From contig OY760226.1 in NCBI GenBank assembly GCA_963663395.1, positions 4,216,001 through 4,280,000 on the forward strand: a stretch of DNA of 64,000 nucleotides. Direction: 5' to 3'. Shown here one piece after another: positions 8,839-18,902 of the stretch (position 1 is its first letter; each line of letters opens with the position of its first letter). Source of the stretch: Azophilus sp963663395. Lineage in GTDB: Bacteria; Pseudomonadota; Gammaproteobacteria; Pseudomonadales; Azotimanducaceae. The notes below the pieces were generated by a model that made no database searches, had not been told where the DNA came from, and was given only the letters and a program-made list of their open reading frames with translations. A program made the position numbers and the translations under genes.

Positions 8839-8902
8839 CGCGGATTACGGTTGTCAAATCAGTCAAGGTCACTCCTCGTTCGTGTCGTTTCTTCGGGCTC
8901 GC
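8839..8902 (+). repeat. Dispersed element R, copy 1
   Basis: Begins CGCGGATTACGGTTGTCAAA, then TCAGTCAAGG, and ends GTTTCTTCGGGCTCGCG. It aligns along its length with copy 2, 49 bp downstream, and with copies near trxB. The conserved head is CGCGGA-n-GGTTGTCA-n-AT-n-AGTCAA and the conserved tail is CGTCGGGC-like. This is the most diverged copy in the middle. Confidence 0.5.
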
Positions 8903-8950
8903 GCATCGTTGGATAAGTACACCATTCGACGTCGGGCTACACCTCTTATT

Positions 8951-9013
8951 CGCGGACAAGGTTGTCACATGAGTCAAAATCCCTCCCGGTCACTGTTTCT
9001 CGTCGGGCTGGCG
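8951..9013 (+). repeat. Dispersed element R, copy 2
   Basis: Reads CGCGGACAAGGTTGTCACAT, GAGTCAAAATCCCTCCCGGT, CACTGTTTCTCGTCGGGCTG. It matches the copy at 38490-38550 (opposite strand) at the great majority of positions, including the whole CCCTCCCGGTCACTGTTT block. Non-coding. It sits upstream of the moxR operon. Confidence 0.65.
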
Positions 9014-9138
9014 CGTAGCCCCGTTGGAAATTATCCCCCATTACACGCGGTGTTAAACTACGCGGCCGCGGATTTTCGATGAGAGTACCCATAGGGACCG
9101 GGGATTTCGCCCCGCGGATTGAAACGACTGACAGGACC

Positions 9139-10128
<990 letters not shown>

Positions 10129-10135
10129 TGGGCTA

Positions 10136-11035
10136 GTGTCGTCGCTGCGCGGCGCGTACGTGAGCCTGAACGACCTGCTGGCCATTCGCTATCGCCCGTC
10201 GCTGCATGCTCCTCAAACGGCGGTGCGGCACGGCGTCAGGGCGGGAGCGCGCCTGTCGAAACTGCGCGGGCGCGGCATCGACTTTTCCGAGGTCAGGCTG
10301 TACCAGCCCGGGGACGACATCCGCACCATCGACTGGCGCGTCACCGCGCGCAAGAACAAGCCGCACACCAAGGTGTTCCGCGAAGAACGCGAACGCCCGA
10401 CCCTGGTGGTCGTCGACCAGACCCAGAGCCTGTTCTTCGGCAGCCGGCTGCGGCTGAAATCCGTAGCGGCAGCCGAGTTCGGCGCACTCGCCGCCTGGCA
10501 GGCGCTGGCCGGCGACGACCGGGTGGGCGGGCTGGTCATCGGCAACTCCGCCACCCGTACGCACAAGCCCCTGCGCAGCGTGAGAACCGTCGTCCGGCTG
10601 CTTTCGGACCTGGCCGAAAGCAACACCTCGCTCAACCGGTCCAGCCGCCTTGAATCGGAATCCCATTTCAGGGACAGCCTCTTGAGTATCAGGCGTCTCG
10701 TGCACACCGGCTACCGCGTACTGGCGATCTCCGATTTCCTCACGGCCACCGATGCCTGGCAGGACACGCTGCGTGCGCTGGCACGCCACAACCAGGTCGC
10801 CCTGATCCGGATTTCAGACCCGCTGGAGCGGGAGTTGCCGCCGGCGCACCGGTACACCGTGACCGACGGCGCCGCGCGCTGGCAGTTCCATACCGGCGAC
10901 GCCGGCCTCAGGCGCCGTTACGCCGAACGCCATGAACAACGCGAGGCAGACCTGGCATCATTCTGCGCTTCCTACATGATCCGGTATCTGTCCTATGCCA
11001 CGGACGAACCGGCGTTGCCGGGGGACTGGCTCTGA
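10136..11035 (+). CDS. DUF58 domain protein of the MoxR/Bat operon
   Basis: The 299-residue DUF58 protein has a VWA-like fold and is usually encoded next to moxR. The signature is present: RGRGIDFSEVRLYQPGDDIRTIDW, followed by TKVFREERERPTLVVVDQTQS, a degenerate MIDAS-like strand. The start is the GTG at 10136. An in-frame GTG at 10160 and an ATG at 10088, inside moxR, are alternatives. The stop overlaps the next ATG (TGATG), so the genes are translationally coupled. The biochemical role is not established for the family; association with the MoxR ATPase is inferred from conserved gene order. Confidence 0.88.
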   Translation: MSSLRGAYVSLNDLLAIRYRPSLHAPQTAVRHGVRAGARLSKLRGRGIDFSEVRLYQPGDDIRTIDWRVTARKNKPHTKVFREERERPTLVVVDQTQSLFFGSRLRLKSVAAAEFGALAAWQALAGDDRVGGLVIGNSATRTHKPLRSVRTVVRLLSDLAESNTSLNRSSRLESESHFRDSLLSIRRLVHTGYRVLAISDFLTATDAWQDTLRALARHNQVALIRISDPLERELPPAHRYTVTDGAARWQFHTGDAGLRRRYAERHEQREADLASFCASYMIRYLSYATDEPALPGDWL

Positions 11036-11538
11036 TGGAACAGGACCCACTGCAACAGCTCCGCGACATCCACCTGCCGCCGGACCCCGGCTGGTGGCCG
11101 CCCGCCATCGGCTGGTGGCTGCTCGCCCTGTTGCTGGCCGCTGCGCTGACGTGGCTGATCTGGCGGCTCACGGCCCGCTGGCGCCGTTTCCGCCCTGCTC
11201 GAACGGCCCGGGCGCTTTACCGGGAGATTTCCCGCGATCTCGGCGCCGGCGCCATCTCGCCGGTACAGTACGTGCATCGCACCAGTGAACTGCTGAAACG
11301 CTTTGCCATTCACGGATCGAAGCATCTCGCCATGGCACCCGAATCCGGGGATGCCTGGCTGCGCTACCTCGACGAACGTTACGGGCAGCCGGCTTTTTCC
11401 CGGGGCCCCGGCCGATGCCTCGGCAGCGACCGTTTCCGCCGCGACCAGGACCCGGACACAGGCTTTCTCGACGGCCTGATCAGCCGCTTCTTCGCCCGCG
11501 AGTGTGCCCGCTGCTGGCGCTTCGGACGGCGCCCATGA
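11035..11538 (+). CDS. DUF4381 membrane protein of the Bat operon
   Basis: A 167-residue protein with one membrane helix at about residues 24-46 (IGWWLLALLLAAALTWLIW) and a basic cytoplasmic-side stretch after it. The remainder is a helical domain that includes VQYVHRTSELLKRFA. The short N-terminal DPLQQLRDIHLPPDPGWWPPA motif is typical of DUF4381 proteins, which sit between the DUF58 and VWA genes in moxR operons. It overlaps the genes on both sides (TGATG at its start, ATGA at its end). Its function is unknown beyond being part of the operon. Confidence 0.82.
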   Translation: MEQDPLQQLRDIHLPPDPGWWPPAIGWWLLALLLAAALTWLIWRLTARWRRFRPARTARALYREISRDLGAGAISPVQYVHRTSELLKRFAIHGSKHLAMAPESGDAWLRYLDERYGQPAFSRGPGRCLGSDRFRRDQDPDTGFLDGLISRFFARECARCWRFGRRP

Positions 11539-12539
11539 TCGAGTGGATCTGGCCGTATGCATTTGCGCTGGCGCCGCTGCCGTTCCTGGCCCGCCGGTTG
11601 TGGCGTTCCACCGTCGAGACCCAGGCGGCACTGACGGTGCCAAGCCTGGGCGCATTCCGGCTGCAGGCGGATGTGCAGGGCGAAAGGCCGGTGCGGCGGT
11701 TTCCGCTGCGCATGCTGTTGCTGTGGGCCATCTGGCTGGCACTGGTGACGGCGGCCGCCCGGCCACAGTGGACCGGCGACCCCGTGCTGCTGCCGACCTC
11801 GGGGCGCGACCTCATGCTGGCCGTCGACATCTCGGGAAGCATGGGCACGGAAGACATGGAACTCGGTGGCCGGCTGGTGGACCGGCTGGTGGTGGTCAAG
11901 TCGGTGGTGGCGGATTTCATCGGCGCCAGGCAGGGCGACCGCATGGGCCTGATCCTGTTCGGCACCAACGCCTATCTGCAGGCGCCGCTGACCTTCGACC
12001 TGCAGACGGTTGACCGCCTGCTCATGGAAGCGCCCGTCGGCATCGCCGGCGGCAAGACGGCCATCGGCGACGCCATCGGCCTCGCCGTGAAGCGGCTGCG
12101 CCAGCGTCCCATGAGCGACCGGGTGCTGATCCTGTTGACGGACGGCGCCAACAACGTGGGCGAAGTGGCGCCGGAAAAAGCGGCGGAACTCGCCGCCGGC
12201 GAAGACATCCGCATCTACACCATCGGCGTGGGCGCCGACGAGATGCGCATGCCCAGCATCTTCGGGTCTTTCGGTTCGCGCATCGTCAATCCGTCCGCCG
12301 ACCTCGACGAGGACACCCTGAACCATATTGCCGGGATCACCGGCGGACGCTACTTCCGCGCCCGCAACACCGCAGGCCTTTCCGAGATTTACGCCATCAT
12401 CGACGGACTGGAGCCGGTGGAACAGGATCCCGAGACCTACCGTCCCATCGCCGCCCTCTACTATTGGCCCATGGGTCTCGCCTGGCTGCTGGCCTGCGGG
12501 CTGCTCCTCCTGGATTTCCGGAGCGCCCCGCGTGACTGA
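11535..12539 (+). CDS. batA: BatA-like VWA-domain membrane protein
   Basis: Inner-membrane protein of 334 residues with a periplasmic or cytoplasmic VWA domain. Topology is a hydrophobic N-terminus (IEWIWPYAFALAPLPFLA), a second helix at about residues 55-75, the VWA domain, and a C-terminal helix (YYWPMGLAWLLACGLLLL). The MIDAS metal site is intact, with LAVDISGSMG at about residues 94-103 and LLTDGANNVG later. The start is the ATG at 11535, overlapping the upstream stop; the frame is open further upstream without family support. With the following gene it forms the BatA/BatB pair found in aerotolerance-type operons. Confidence 0.92.
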   Translation: MIEWIWPYAFALAPLPFLARRLWRSTVETQAALTVPSLGAFRLQADVQGERPVRRFPLRMLLLWAIWLALVTAAARPQWTGDPVLLPTSGRDLMLAVDISGSMGTEDMELGGRLVDRLVVVKSVVADFIGARQGDRMGLILFGTNAYLQAPLTFDLQTVDRLLMEAPVGIAGGKTAIGDAIGLAVKRLRQRPMSDRVLILLTDGANNVGEVAPEKAAELAAGEDIRIYTIGVGADEMRMPSIFGSFGSRIVNPSADLDEDTLNHIAGITGGRYFRARNTAGLSEIYAIIDGLEPVEQDPETYRPIAALYYWPMGLAWLLACGLLLLDFRSAPRD

Positions 12540-14283
12540 GCTGTTCCAGGACTTCCACTTCCTCAGGCCCTGGTGGCTGCCGGCGGCCATTCCGGCCGTC
12601 TGGCTGGGGGTGCAGTGGGCCAGGCGCCGCTCCACTTCTTCCCACTGGGAAGAAGCCGTGGAGCCGGAACTGTTGCCGGTACTGCTTGAACCCGTCCGGA
12701 ACGCCGCGAGCCACCGGCTGGGCTGGCTGCTGGCGCTCTGCCTGTTGATCGGCGCCACCGGCCTTGCCGGCCCGACATGGCAGAAGCTGCCCCAACCCGT
12801 CGAACAGAAAAACGATTCGCTGATCGTGCTGTTCGACCTGTCGTTGTCCATGTACGCCGAAGACCTCTCCCCCTCCCGGCTGGTGCGCGCCAAGCACAAG
12901 ATCGCCGACGTGCTGCGCCGGCGCGACGAGGGGTTCACCGCCCTGGTGGCCTACGCCGGCGATGCGCACACGGTGGCGCCCCTCACCGACGATGTGCGCA
13001 CCATCGAGAACCTGCTGAACTCGCTGGGCCCGGAGATGATGCCCGTGTTCGGCAGCCATCCCGGAGCGGCGCTGGAACTCGCCCGCACCCTGTTCGCAAA
13101 CGCGTACATGGATCAGGGCCGCATCCTGCTCGTCACCGACGGCATCGACCGGCTGGCCGAGGTTACCGACTTCGACGATCCGAGGTTTCCCGTATCCATT
13201 CTGGGCATCGGCACGCCGGAGGGAGCGCCCATTCCCCTGGACTTCGCCAACCAGGCCGGCAGCTTTCTCAAGAACCGGCAGGGGGAAACCATCCACGCCC
13301 GCCTCGACGAGGAACGGCTCGAGACGGCCGCCCAACTCTGCCACGGCCGCTACCGGACCATCGCCCTGGGCGATGCCGACATCGACGACCTGCTGGGGAC
13401 GCCCCTGCCCCGGGACAATGCCAACGTCGAGGTTGAACGTGAATTCGACACCTGGTCGGACGCGGGATTCTGGGCGGCGCTGGCGCTCCTGCCCCTGCTG
13501 CTGCTCGGCTTCCGGCGCGGGTTGCTCGCTTGCCTGGCGCTGGCATTGCTGCCCGTCCCTGCCGAAGCCGGGCTCTGGGACGACCTGTGGTCGCGCCGTG
13601 ACCAGCAGGCGCTTCACGCGCTCGAACAGGGCGAACCGGCCGCGGCAGCCGAACTGTTTCGTGACGATGCCTGGCGGCACGCCGCCGACTACCGCAGCGA
13701 GAACTATCCGCGCGCCGCTGAAGGGTGGGCAGCGCAATCGGAAGCCGAACCCTCGGCCGCGGTCAGCCACTACAACCTCGGCAATGCCCTGGCCCGACTG
13801 GGCGATTTCGAAGGCGCCATCGGCGCCTACGAACAGGCGCTTGCGGCCGAGCCCGGCCACGAGGACGCCGCGTTCAACAAGGCGCTGGTGGAGCAGCTCC
13901 AAAATGAACAGCAGCAGGCCTCCGAGCAGGACAACCGGGAACAGCAGAACGAAGGCGCCAACAACCCGGAGAACTCGCGGCAGCCCCAGGACGGCAACAC
14001 CGACGAGCAACCGTCAGACCAACAGCAGGAATCCTCCGCACAGCAGCAGAATGAAGGGGATCAGCAGCAGGCACAGGACCAGCAATCCCAGGAGGGCGCC
14101 GACCAGCAGCAGATGCAGGCCACCGAGGACGATGCCGCCCGCGACGAACAACGCGAGGCCCTCGAGCAATGGCTGCGCCGGGTACCCGACGACCCCGGCG
14201 GGCTGCTCAGGCGCAAGTTCGAATACGAGACCAACCTGCGGGCGCGCCGCGGCGAGCAACCGCAACAGGGGAAGATCTGGTGA
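12532..14283 (+). CDS. BatB-BatC fusion: VWA domain plus TPR domain with Gln-rich tail
   Basis: The 583-residue protein combines two functions usually split in other genomes. It has N-terminal membrane helices (WWLPAAIPAVWLGVQWA and LGWLLALCLLIGATGLA), then a VWA domain with the MIDAS motif VLFDLSLSMYAED near residue 100 and LLVTDGIDRL. A third hydrophobic stretch (AALALLPLLLLGFRRG) follows. The TPR-like region contains AVSHYNLGNALARLGDFEGAIGAYEQAL. The last 130 residues are low complexity, rich in Gln, Glu, Asn and Asp, and end in a basic patch (RRKFEYETNLRARRG). The GTG start at 12532 overlaps batA by eight bases. VWA-TPR fusions of this kind are known in the family. Confidence 0.9.
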   Translation: MTELFQDFHFLRPWWLPAAIPAVWLGVQWARRRSTSSHWEEAVEPELLPVLLEPVRNAASHRLGWLLALCLLIGATGLAGPTWQKLPQPVEQKNDSLIVLFDLSLSMYAEDLSPSRLVRAKHKIADVLRRRDEGFTALVAYAGDAHTVAPLTDDVRTIENLLNSLGPEMMPVFGSHPGAALELARTLFANAYMDQGRILLVTDGIDRLAEVTDFDDPRFPVSILGIGTPEGAPIPLDFANQAGSFLKNRQGETIHARLDEERLETAAQLCHGRYRTIALGDADIDDLLGTPLPRDNANVEVEREFDTWSDAGFWAALALLPLLLLGFRRGLLACLALALLPVPAEAGLWDDLWSRRDQQALHALEQGEPAAAAELFRDDAWRHAADYRSENYPRAAEGWAAQSEAEPSAAVSHYNLGNALARLGDFEGAIGAYEQALAAEPGHEDAAFNKALVEQLQNEQQQASEQDNREQQNEGANNPENSRQPQDGNTDEQPSDQQQESSAQQQNEGDQQQAQDQQSQEGADQQQMQATEDDAARDEQREALEQWLRRVPDDPGGLLRRKFEYETNLRARRGEQPQQGKIW

Positions 14284-15977
14284 GTCAATCGAATCGAAGC
14301 ACCCGGGCACGGCCCGGCGCGGTCGTCGCCGCCGTTGGCCTGTTCCTGGCGCTGATCGCACAGGGCGCGGATGCCGCCGTGCAGGCGCGGGTCGATCCCC
14401 CGGTCGTGGACGAGATGGAAACGGTTCGCCTCACCCTCCGGGTCGACGGCAGCAACCAGTCGGAAGGCCTGGACCTGAGCGCCCTGGAGGGTGATTTCGA
14501 GGTACTGGGCACCAACACGTCCAGCCAGTTCCAGAGCATCAACGGCCAGGTGCAGAGCTGGGTGGAGTACCAGGTCAGCCTGCGCCCCAAGCGCGCCGGC
14601 ACCCTGGAGATTCCGGCGCTGTCGATCGCCGGCCAGGCGAGCGCACCATTGAGCGTCCGCGTGCGCCCACTGGCCCCCGAAGTCCGGCAGACCATCGACC
14701 GCATGGTGTTCTTCGAGGTGGAGGTCTCGCCCAATCCGGTCTATGTGCAGGCCCAGGCCCTGATGACCCGGCGTCTCTACTACGCGAGCGGCGTGCAGAT
14801 CTACAGCGACCTGCCGGGGGTGCCCGATATTCCGAACGCCGTCGTGATACCCGTGGGCGAAACCCGTTCCACCACAGAAGTGCGGCCCGAGGGCCGCTAC
14901 GGCGTACTGGAGCAACGCTACGCCATCTTTCCGGAGCAGAGCGGGTCGCTGGTCATCCCGGAAATCTCCGTGACCAGTTCCGTACGGCTCACCAGCAGCG
15001 GCAGGACGCGCCGGTCGGGCATCCGGGTCAGCACGCCGGAGATCCGGCTCGATGTGCTGCCGGTGCCCGCTTCGTATCCGGCCAACCAGCCCTGGCTGCC
15101 CGCCAGGCAGGTATCCGTCAGCGATTCCTGGAAGCCGGACAGCCTGGCGTTCGATCTCGGCGAGCCGGTACGGCGCACCCTGACCGTCAACGTCGCGGGA
15201 AACACCGGCTCCTCGATTCCTCCCCTCGCACTGGATCTGCCCGGAGATTCCTTCAAGCAGTACCCGGAACCCATCAGCATCGGTGAAGAGACGGTGGCCT
15301 CCGACGTGGTGGGAACCCGCGAACAGGCCTATTCGATCGTCCCCGTCGCCCCCGGGGTGCTGCAACTGCCGCAGCTGAGCCTCACCTGGTGGGACACGGT
15401 CAACGAGCGCGTGCGGGTCGCCTCGGCCCCCGGGGAGCAGGTCCGCATCCTGGGGGACCCCATCGCCGCACCGAACCCGGCCGCAACTACCGGCACCTCC
15501 GAGGCAGGGCCCGCGCGTCCGACTGCGCAACCGGCCGCGGCAGCGGCCGAACTCCCCACGCCATATCCCGCCTGGTTGATCGGCCTGACCGCGTTCGCCT
15601 TTTGCGGCTGGGCAGCCACCTGGCTCGTCATGCGCCGCCGCCTGGCAAGTTCGGAGGTGCAGCGGCCCGACTCACGGGGAGACGCATCCTGGAAAGCGCT
15701 TCTCACCGGCTGCCGCACGGGCGATGCAAAGGTCATGCGCGACGCCTGGATCCGGCACCTGGGGGTCCGCTGGAACGCTGCGCCGGACCGGACCGTGGCG
15801 ATGATCCGGCGCCATCCCGAGGGGCGCCGGCTGCTCGATGCGCTGAACCGAGCCCTCTATGCCCCTGCCGCGCCGGAGCCACCGGGCGGGCAGGACATCA
15901 TCGAGGTCACGCGGTCCATGCTCGAATCCGCCGGGGAGCGGCCGGCGCAACCGCTACCGGAACTGTACGCGCACTGA
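14280..15977 (+). CDS. batD: BatD-like membrane protein
   Basis: The 565-residue protein has a signal peptide (PGAVVAAVGLFLALIAQGADA), several Ig-like beta domains and one C-terminal membrane helix near residue 435 (PAWLIGLTAFAFCGWAATWLV) followed by a cytoplasmic tail of about 110 residues. BatD motifs include ARVDPPVVDEMETVRL near the N-terminus and a QYPEP-containing segment. The start is the GTG at 14280, overlapping the previous stop. It is the last gene of the operon. It runs convergent to pepN, 23 bp away, and that gap contains a short inverted repeat CCGGCT/AGCCGG (15981-16008) that may serve both genes. Confidence 0.9.
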   Translation: MSQSNRSTRARPGAVVAAVGLFLALIAQGADAAVQARVDPPVVDEMETVRLTLRVDGSNQSEGLDLSALEGDFEVLGTNTSSQFQSINGQVQSWVEYQVSLRPKRAGTLEIPALSIAGQASAPLSVRVRPLAPEVRQTIDRMVFFEVEVSPNPVYVQAQALMTRRLYYASGVQIYSDLPGVPDIPNAVVIPVGETRSTTEVRPEGRYGVLEQRYAIFPEQSGSLVIPEISVTSSVRLTSSGRTRRSGIRVSTPEIRLDVLPVPASYPANQPWLPARQVSVSDSWKPDSLAFDLGEPVRRTLTVNVAGNTGSSIPPLALDLPGDSFKQYPEPISIGEETVASDVVGTREQAYSIVPVAPGVLQLPQLSLTWWDTVNERVRVASAPGEQVRILGDPIAAPNPAATTGTSEAGPARPTAQPAAAAAELPTPYPAWLIGLTAFAFCGWAATWLVMRRRLASSEVQRPDSRGDASWKALLTGCRTGDAKVMRDAWIRHLGVRWNAAPDRTVAMIRRHPEGRRLLDALNRALYAPAAPEPPGGQDIIEVTRSMLESAGERPAQPLPELYAH

Positions 15978-16000
15978 GTTCCGGCTCCGGCCGGTACCGG

Positions 16001-18727
16001 TCAGCCGGACTCCCGATCGCCCAGGCTCTTGCTCACCACCTCGAATACATCCTTGGAGAGCCCGCGCGGCTCGTCTGCTACGACGCGAATGTCGCCAAGC
16101 GCCTCCTTCATCAGCGCCTGCCGCCCGGCATCGAATTTCCGCCAGCGCGTGAGCGGCGTCAGCAGGCGGGCAGCAAGCTGCTGATTCTCGGCATCGCGCT
16201 CGATGATGCGCTGTGCCAGGAAGTTGTAACCCGAGCCGTCGGCGGCGTGAAAATTCCGGTTGTTGCGCAGGCTGAAGGCGCCATACAGCGAACGCGCCTT
16301 GTTCGGGTTCCTGGCATCGAAGGCGGGGTGTTTCTCCAGTTCCCCGATGGCCCCGGCATCGTTCAGCGGGCTGATCGCCTGCACCTGCAACCATTGGTCC
16401 ACCACCAGGGCTTCGTGCCGCCAGCGCTCGAGGAATCCCGCCAGCGACTCGGCCCTGGCCGGATGCGTCGCGCTGTCGGTAATCTCCCTGAGCGCCGCAA
16501 GCCGGTCGGTGAGGTTGTCCGCGGTCTCGAGGTGCCGGGTGAGGAGGTCGTGGGCCGATTCCCCGAGGCCCAGGGCCAGGTAGCCGAGGGCCAGGTTGCA
16601 GGCGCCCCGGCGGGCCATGCCCGCATCGTCGGCGACATGGGGGCCCGCGGGCGCATTGGCTTCGTAGAGCCTCAGCCAGTCATCGCGCAGTTCCCGGGCA
16701 AGCGCGGCTTTCAGCGCATCCCTGGAGCTGCAGACGCCCTCAACGTCCACGGTCTTCGCCGACTCGAACAGGTACTCCTCGGACGGCAGCGTCAGCATGG
16801 CGTTCAGCATCAGCTTGTGTTCCGGATCCCCTGCCGGTACGGCTTCCTCCAGAAGACCGGCGAACAGATCCAGCAGCAGCCCGCTGACCGGCGCGCCTGT
16901 CCTGATCGCCGACAACTCGTCCTCGAGCAGGCTTTGCAGGGCGTCCCAGCGGCCAAACCCGTCACGGTCGTTGCGCGCCAGTTCCGCCAGCACTGCCGCC
17001 GGGCGCGTGCAGTCGAGACGAACGGGCGCGGAAAATCCGCGCAGCAGACTGGGCAGGGGCTCCGAGGGCAGGCCGCACAACGATACCGTCGTCGTCCCCT
17101 CGCGGACATGAACGAGCAGGCCGGAACCGCGCCGTTCCCAGTCAGCATCGCACTGCACCTCGATTCGTTCGTCGACCTGTTCTTCGCCCCCTTCTCCGAC
17201 CAGCCCGACAAGCAGGGGGATGTGGAACGGCTCCTTGACCGGCTGCCCCGGCGTGGCGGGGCAGGTTTGCTCAATGGTCAGCGCGAGCGTGCCCTCCCCC
17301 CATTTGGTGGCAACCCGCAGCACCGGGGTGCCGGCCTGCGAATACCAGCGGCGGAACTGCGCAAGATCGATGCCGTTGGCCTCTTCCATGGCAACGACGA
17401 AATCCTCGGTGGTCACCGCCTGCCCGTCGTGCCGCTCGAAGTAGAGGTCCGTACCCTTGCGGAACCCCTCCTCCCCGACCAGCGTACGGATCATGCCTAC
17501 CACCTCGGCACCCTTCTCGTAGACGGTCGAAGTGTAGAAGTTGGAGATCTCCATGTACGAATCCGGCCGCACCGGGTGCGCCATGGGCCCGCTGTCCTCG
17601 GCGAACTGGCGGGAACGCAGGTCTGACACGTCCTCGATCCGCTTGACCGTGCGCGAGTGCATGTCCGCGGTGAACTCCGCATCCCGGAAGACCGTGAACC
17701 CTTCCTTGAGGCTCAACTGGAACCAGTCGCGGCAGGTGACGCGGTTGCCCGACCAGTTGTGGAAATATTCATGGGCAATCACCGCTTCCACACGCAGGTA
17801 GGCCTCATCCACCGCCGTGTCCGGCGAGGCCAGCACGCAGGAAGTGTTGAACACGTTCAGGCCCTTGTTCTCCATTGCGCCCATGTTGAAGTCCTCAACC
17901 GCCACGATCATGTAGATGTCGAGATCGTACTCACGCCCGAAACGCTCTTCGTCCCATCGCATGGCCCGTTGCAGGGCGCCCATGGCGTATTCGCACTGTC
18001 CGATGTTGTGGGATTCGGAGTAGATGCGCAGCTCCACCTCGCGACCGCTCGCCGTGGTGAACGCATCGGTCATGAGTGCCAGGTCGCCGGCCACCAGGGC
18101 AAACAGGTAGCTCGGCTTGGGGAACGGGTCCTGCCAGGTCACGCGGCGCCGTCCGTCCGCCTCGCTCTCCTCGACGAGGTTGCCGTTGGAGAGCAGCACC
18201 GGAAACCGTTCGGAGTCGGCAATGATGGTGGTGGTGAACCGCGAGAGGATGTCCGGACGGTCCTGGTAGTAGGTGATCTTGCGAAAACCCTCGGCTTCGC
18301 ACTGCGTGCAGTACATCGACCCCGAGCGGTACAGCCCTTCGCAGGCGGTGTTCTCTTCCGGCACGATGCGGTTGACGATGGACACCTCGCAGGACGCCGG
18401 CAGGGAAAACAGTTCCAGCGAATGGTCGTCGACCCGGTACTCGTTGCCGGACAGCGGCCTGCCGTCGACGGCCACCGAGACGAACTCGAGTTCCGCGCCG
18501 TCGAGCACCAGGGGCACCGCGTCGCCCGCCTCCCGATCGCGCCGCACGCGCAACCGCGACCTCACCTCCGTGGTGCCCTCGCGGATATCGAATTCGAGGT
18601 GCGTCTCCTCCGTGCGCCAGGCCGGCGGCCGGTAGTCCTTGAGATAGATCGTTTTCGGGGCTGCTTCCTTGGCCAATGATTGCTCCTCGGGGGTGTGCTT
18701 TGAATGGGTTTCCAACGATACGATCAT
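16001..18727 (-). CDS. pepN: Aminopeptidase N
   Basis: Cytoplasmic M1-family zinc aminopeptidase that removes N-terminal residues from peptides. The 908-residue length matches the gammaproteobacterial PepN type. Motifs in order are KTIYLKDYRPPAW near the start, MYCTQCEAEGFRKITY, the exopeptidase motif GAMENKGLNVF, the zinc site VIAHEYFHNWSGNRVTCRDW, and LSLKEGFTVFRD (third zinc ligand Glu). The C-terminal helical repeats end in WRKFD...RQALMKEALGDI. The start is placed at the ATG at 18727; another in-frame ATG at 18763 is possible. It diverges from xdhC. Confidence 0.96.
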   Translation of the reverse strand: MIVSLETHSKHTPEEQSLAKEAAPKTIYLKDYRPPAWRTEETHLEFDIREGTTEVRSRLRVRRDREAGDAVPLVLDGAELEFVSVAVDGRPLSGNEYRVDDHSLELFSLPASCEVSIVNRIVPEENTACEGLYRSGSMYCTQCEAEGFRKITYYQDRPDILSRFTTTIIADSERFPVLLSNGNLVEESEADGRRRVTWQDPFPKPSYLFALVAGDLALMTDAFTTASGREVELRIYSESHNIGQCEYAMGALQRAMRWDEERFGREYDLDIYMIVAVEDFNMGAMENKGLNVFNTSCVLASPDTAVDEAYLRVEAVIAHEYFHNWSGNRVTCRDWFQLSLKEGFTVFRDAEFTADMHSRTVKRIEDVSDLRSRQFAEDSGPMAHPVRPDSYMEISNFYTSTVYEKGAEVVGMIRTLVGEEGFRKGTDLYFERHDGQAVTTEDFVVAMEEANGIDLAQFRRWYSQAGTPVLRVATKWGEGTLALTIEQTCPATPGQPVKEPFHIPLLVGLVGEGGEEQVDERIEVQCDADWERRGSGLLVHVREGTTTVSLCGLPSEPLPSLLRGFSAPVRLDCTRPAAVLAELARNDRDGFGRWDALQSLLEDELSAIRTGAPVSGLLLDLFAGLLEEAVPAGDPEHKLMLNAMLTLPSEEYLFESAKTVDVEGVCSSRDALKAALARELRDDWLRLYEANAPAGPHVADDAGMARRGACNLALGYLALGLGESAHDLLTRHLETADNLTDRLAALREITDSATHPARAESLAGFLERWRHEALVVDQWLQVQAISPLNDAGAIGELEKHPAFDARNPNKARSLYGAFSLRNNRNFHAADGSGYNFLAQRIIERDAENQQLAARLLTPLTRWRKFDAGRQALMKEALGDIRVVADEPRGLSKDVFEVVSKSLGDRESG

Positions 18728-18834
18728 ATCCCGATTCCGTCTTTGACCAATGATCGGGAGCAATTCCGGCCTCGCGCTCCCGGATTGTGGTGAAGCGGCA
18801 CCGGCGACAGTACACAGTTCGTGCCAGCTACTGC

Positions 18835-18863
18835 TTAGACGAGAGCTCGAACCAGCTTATAAT
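18835..18863 (+). promoter_or_regulatory. Sigma-70-type promoter for xdhC-mocA
   Basis: TTAGAC at 18835-18840 and a perfect TATAAT at 18858-18863, separated by exactly 17 bp. The predicted transcript would start near 18870, leaving a leader of about 33 nt before the xdhC ATG at 18903, with ATAGGG just upstream as a modest ribosome-binding site. Confidence 0.65.
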
Positions 18864-18902
18864 CCGACCAACCTCGTGTAACGGCCGACCGGATAGGGAT
18901 TC

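Larger units (their letters stand above)
8821..9138. other. Divergent intergenic region pyrD / moxR operon with two R elements
   Basis: 318 bp between the divergent starts of pyrD and the moxR operon. It must hold both promoters, but no clear -35/-10 pair was found. It contains two imperfect copies of the R element in direct orientation (8839-8902 and 8951-9013). A small open frame through the repeats (8825-9082) is not considered a gene. Confidence 0.55.

Noticed and set aside
8825..9082. Small plus-strand frame between pyrD and moxR
   Set aside because: It consists mainly of the two R repeats and has no conserved protein character.
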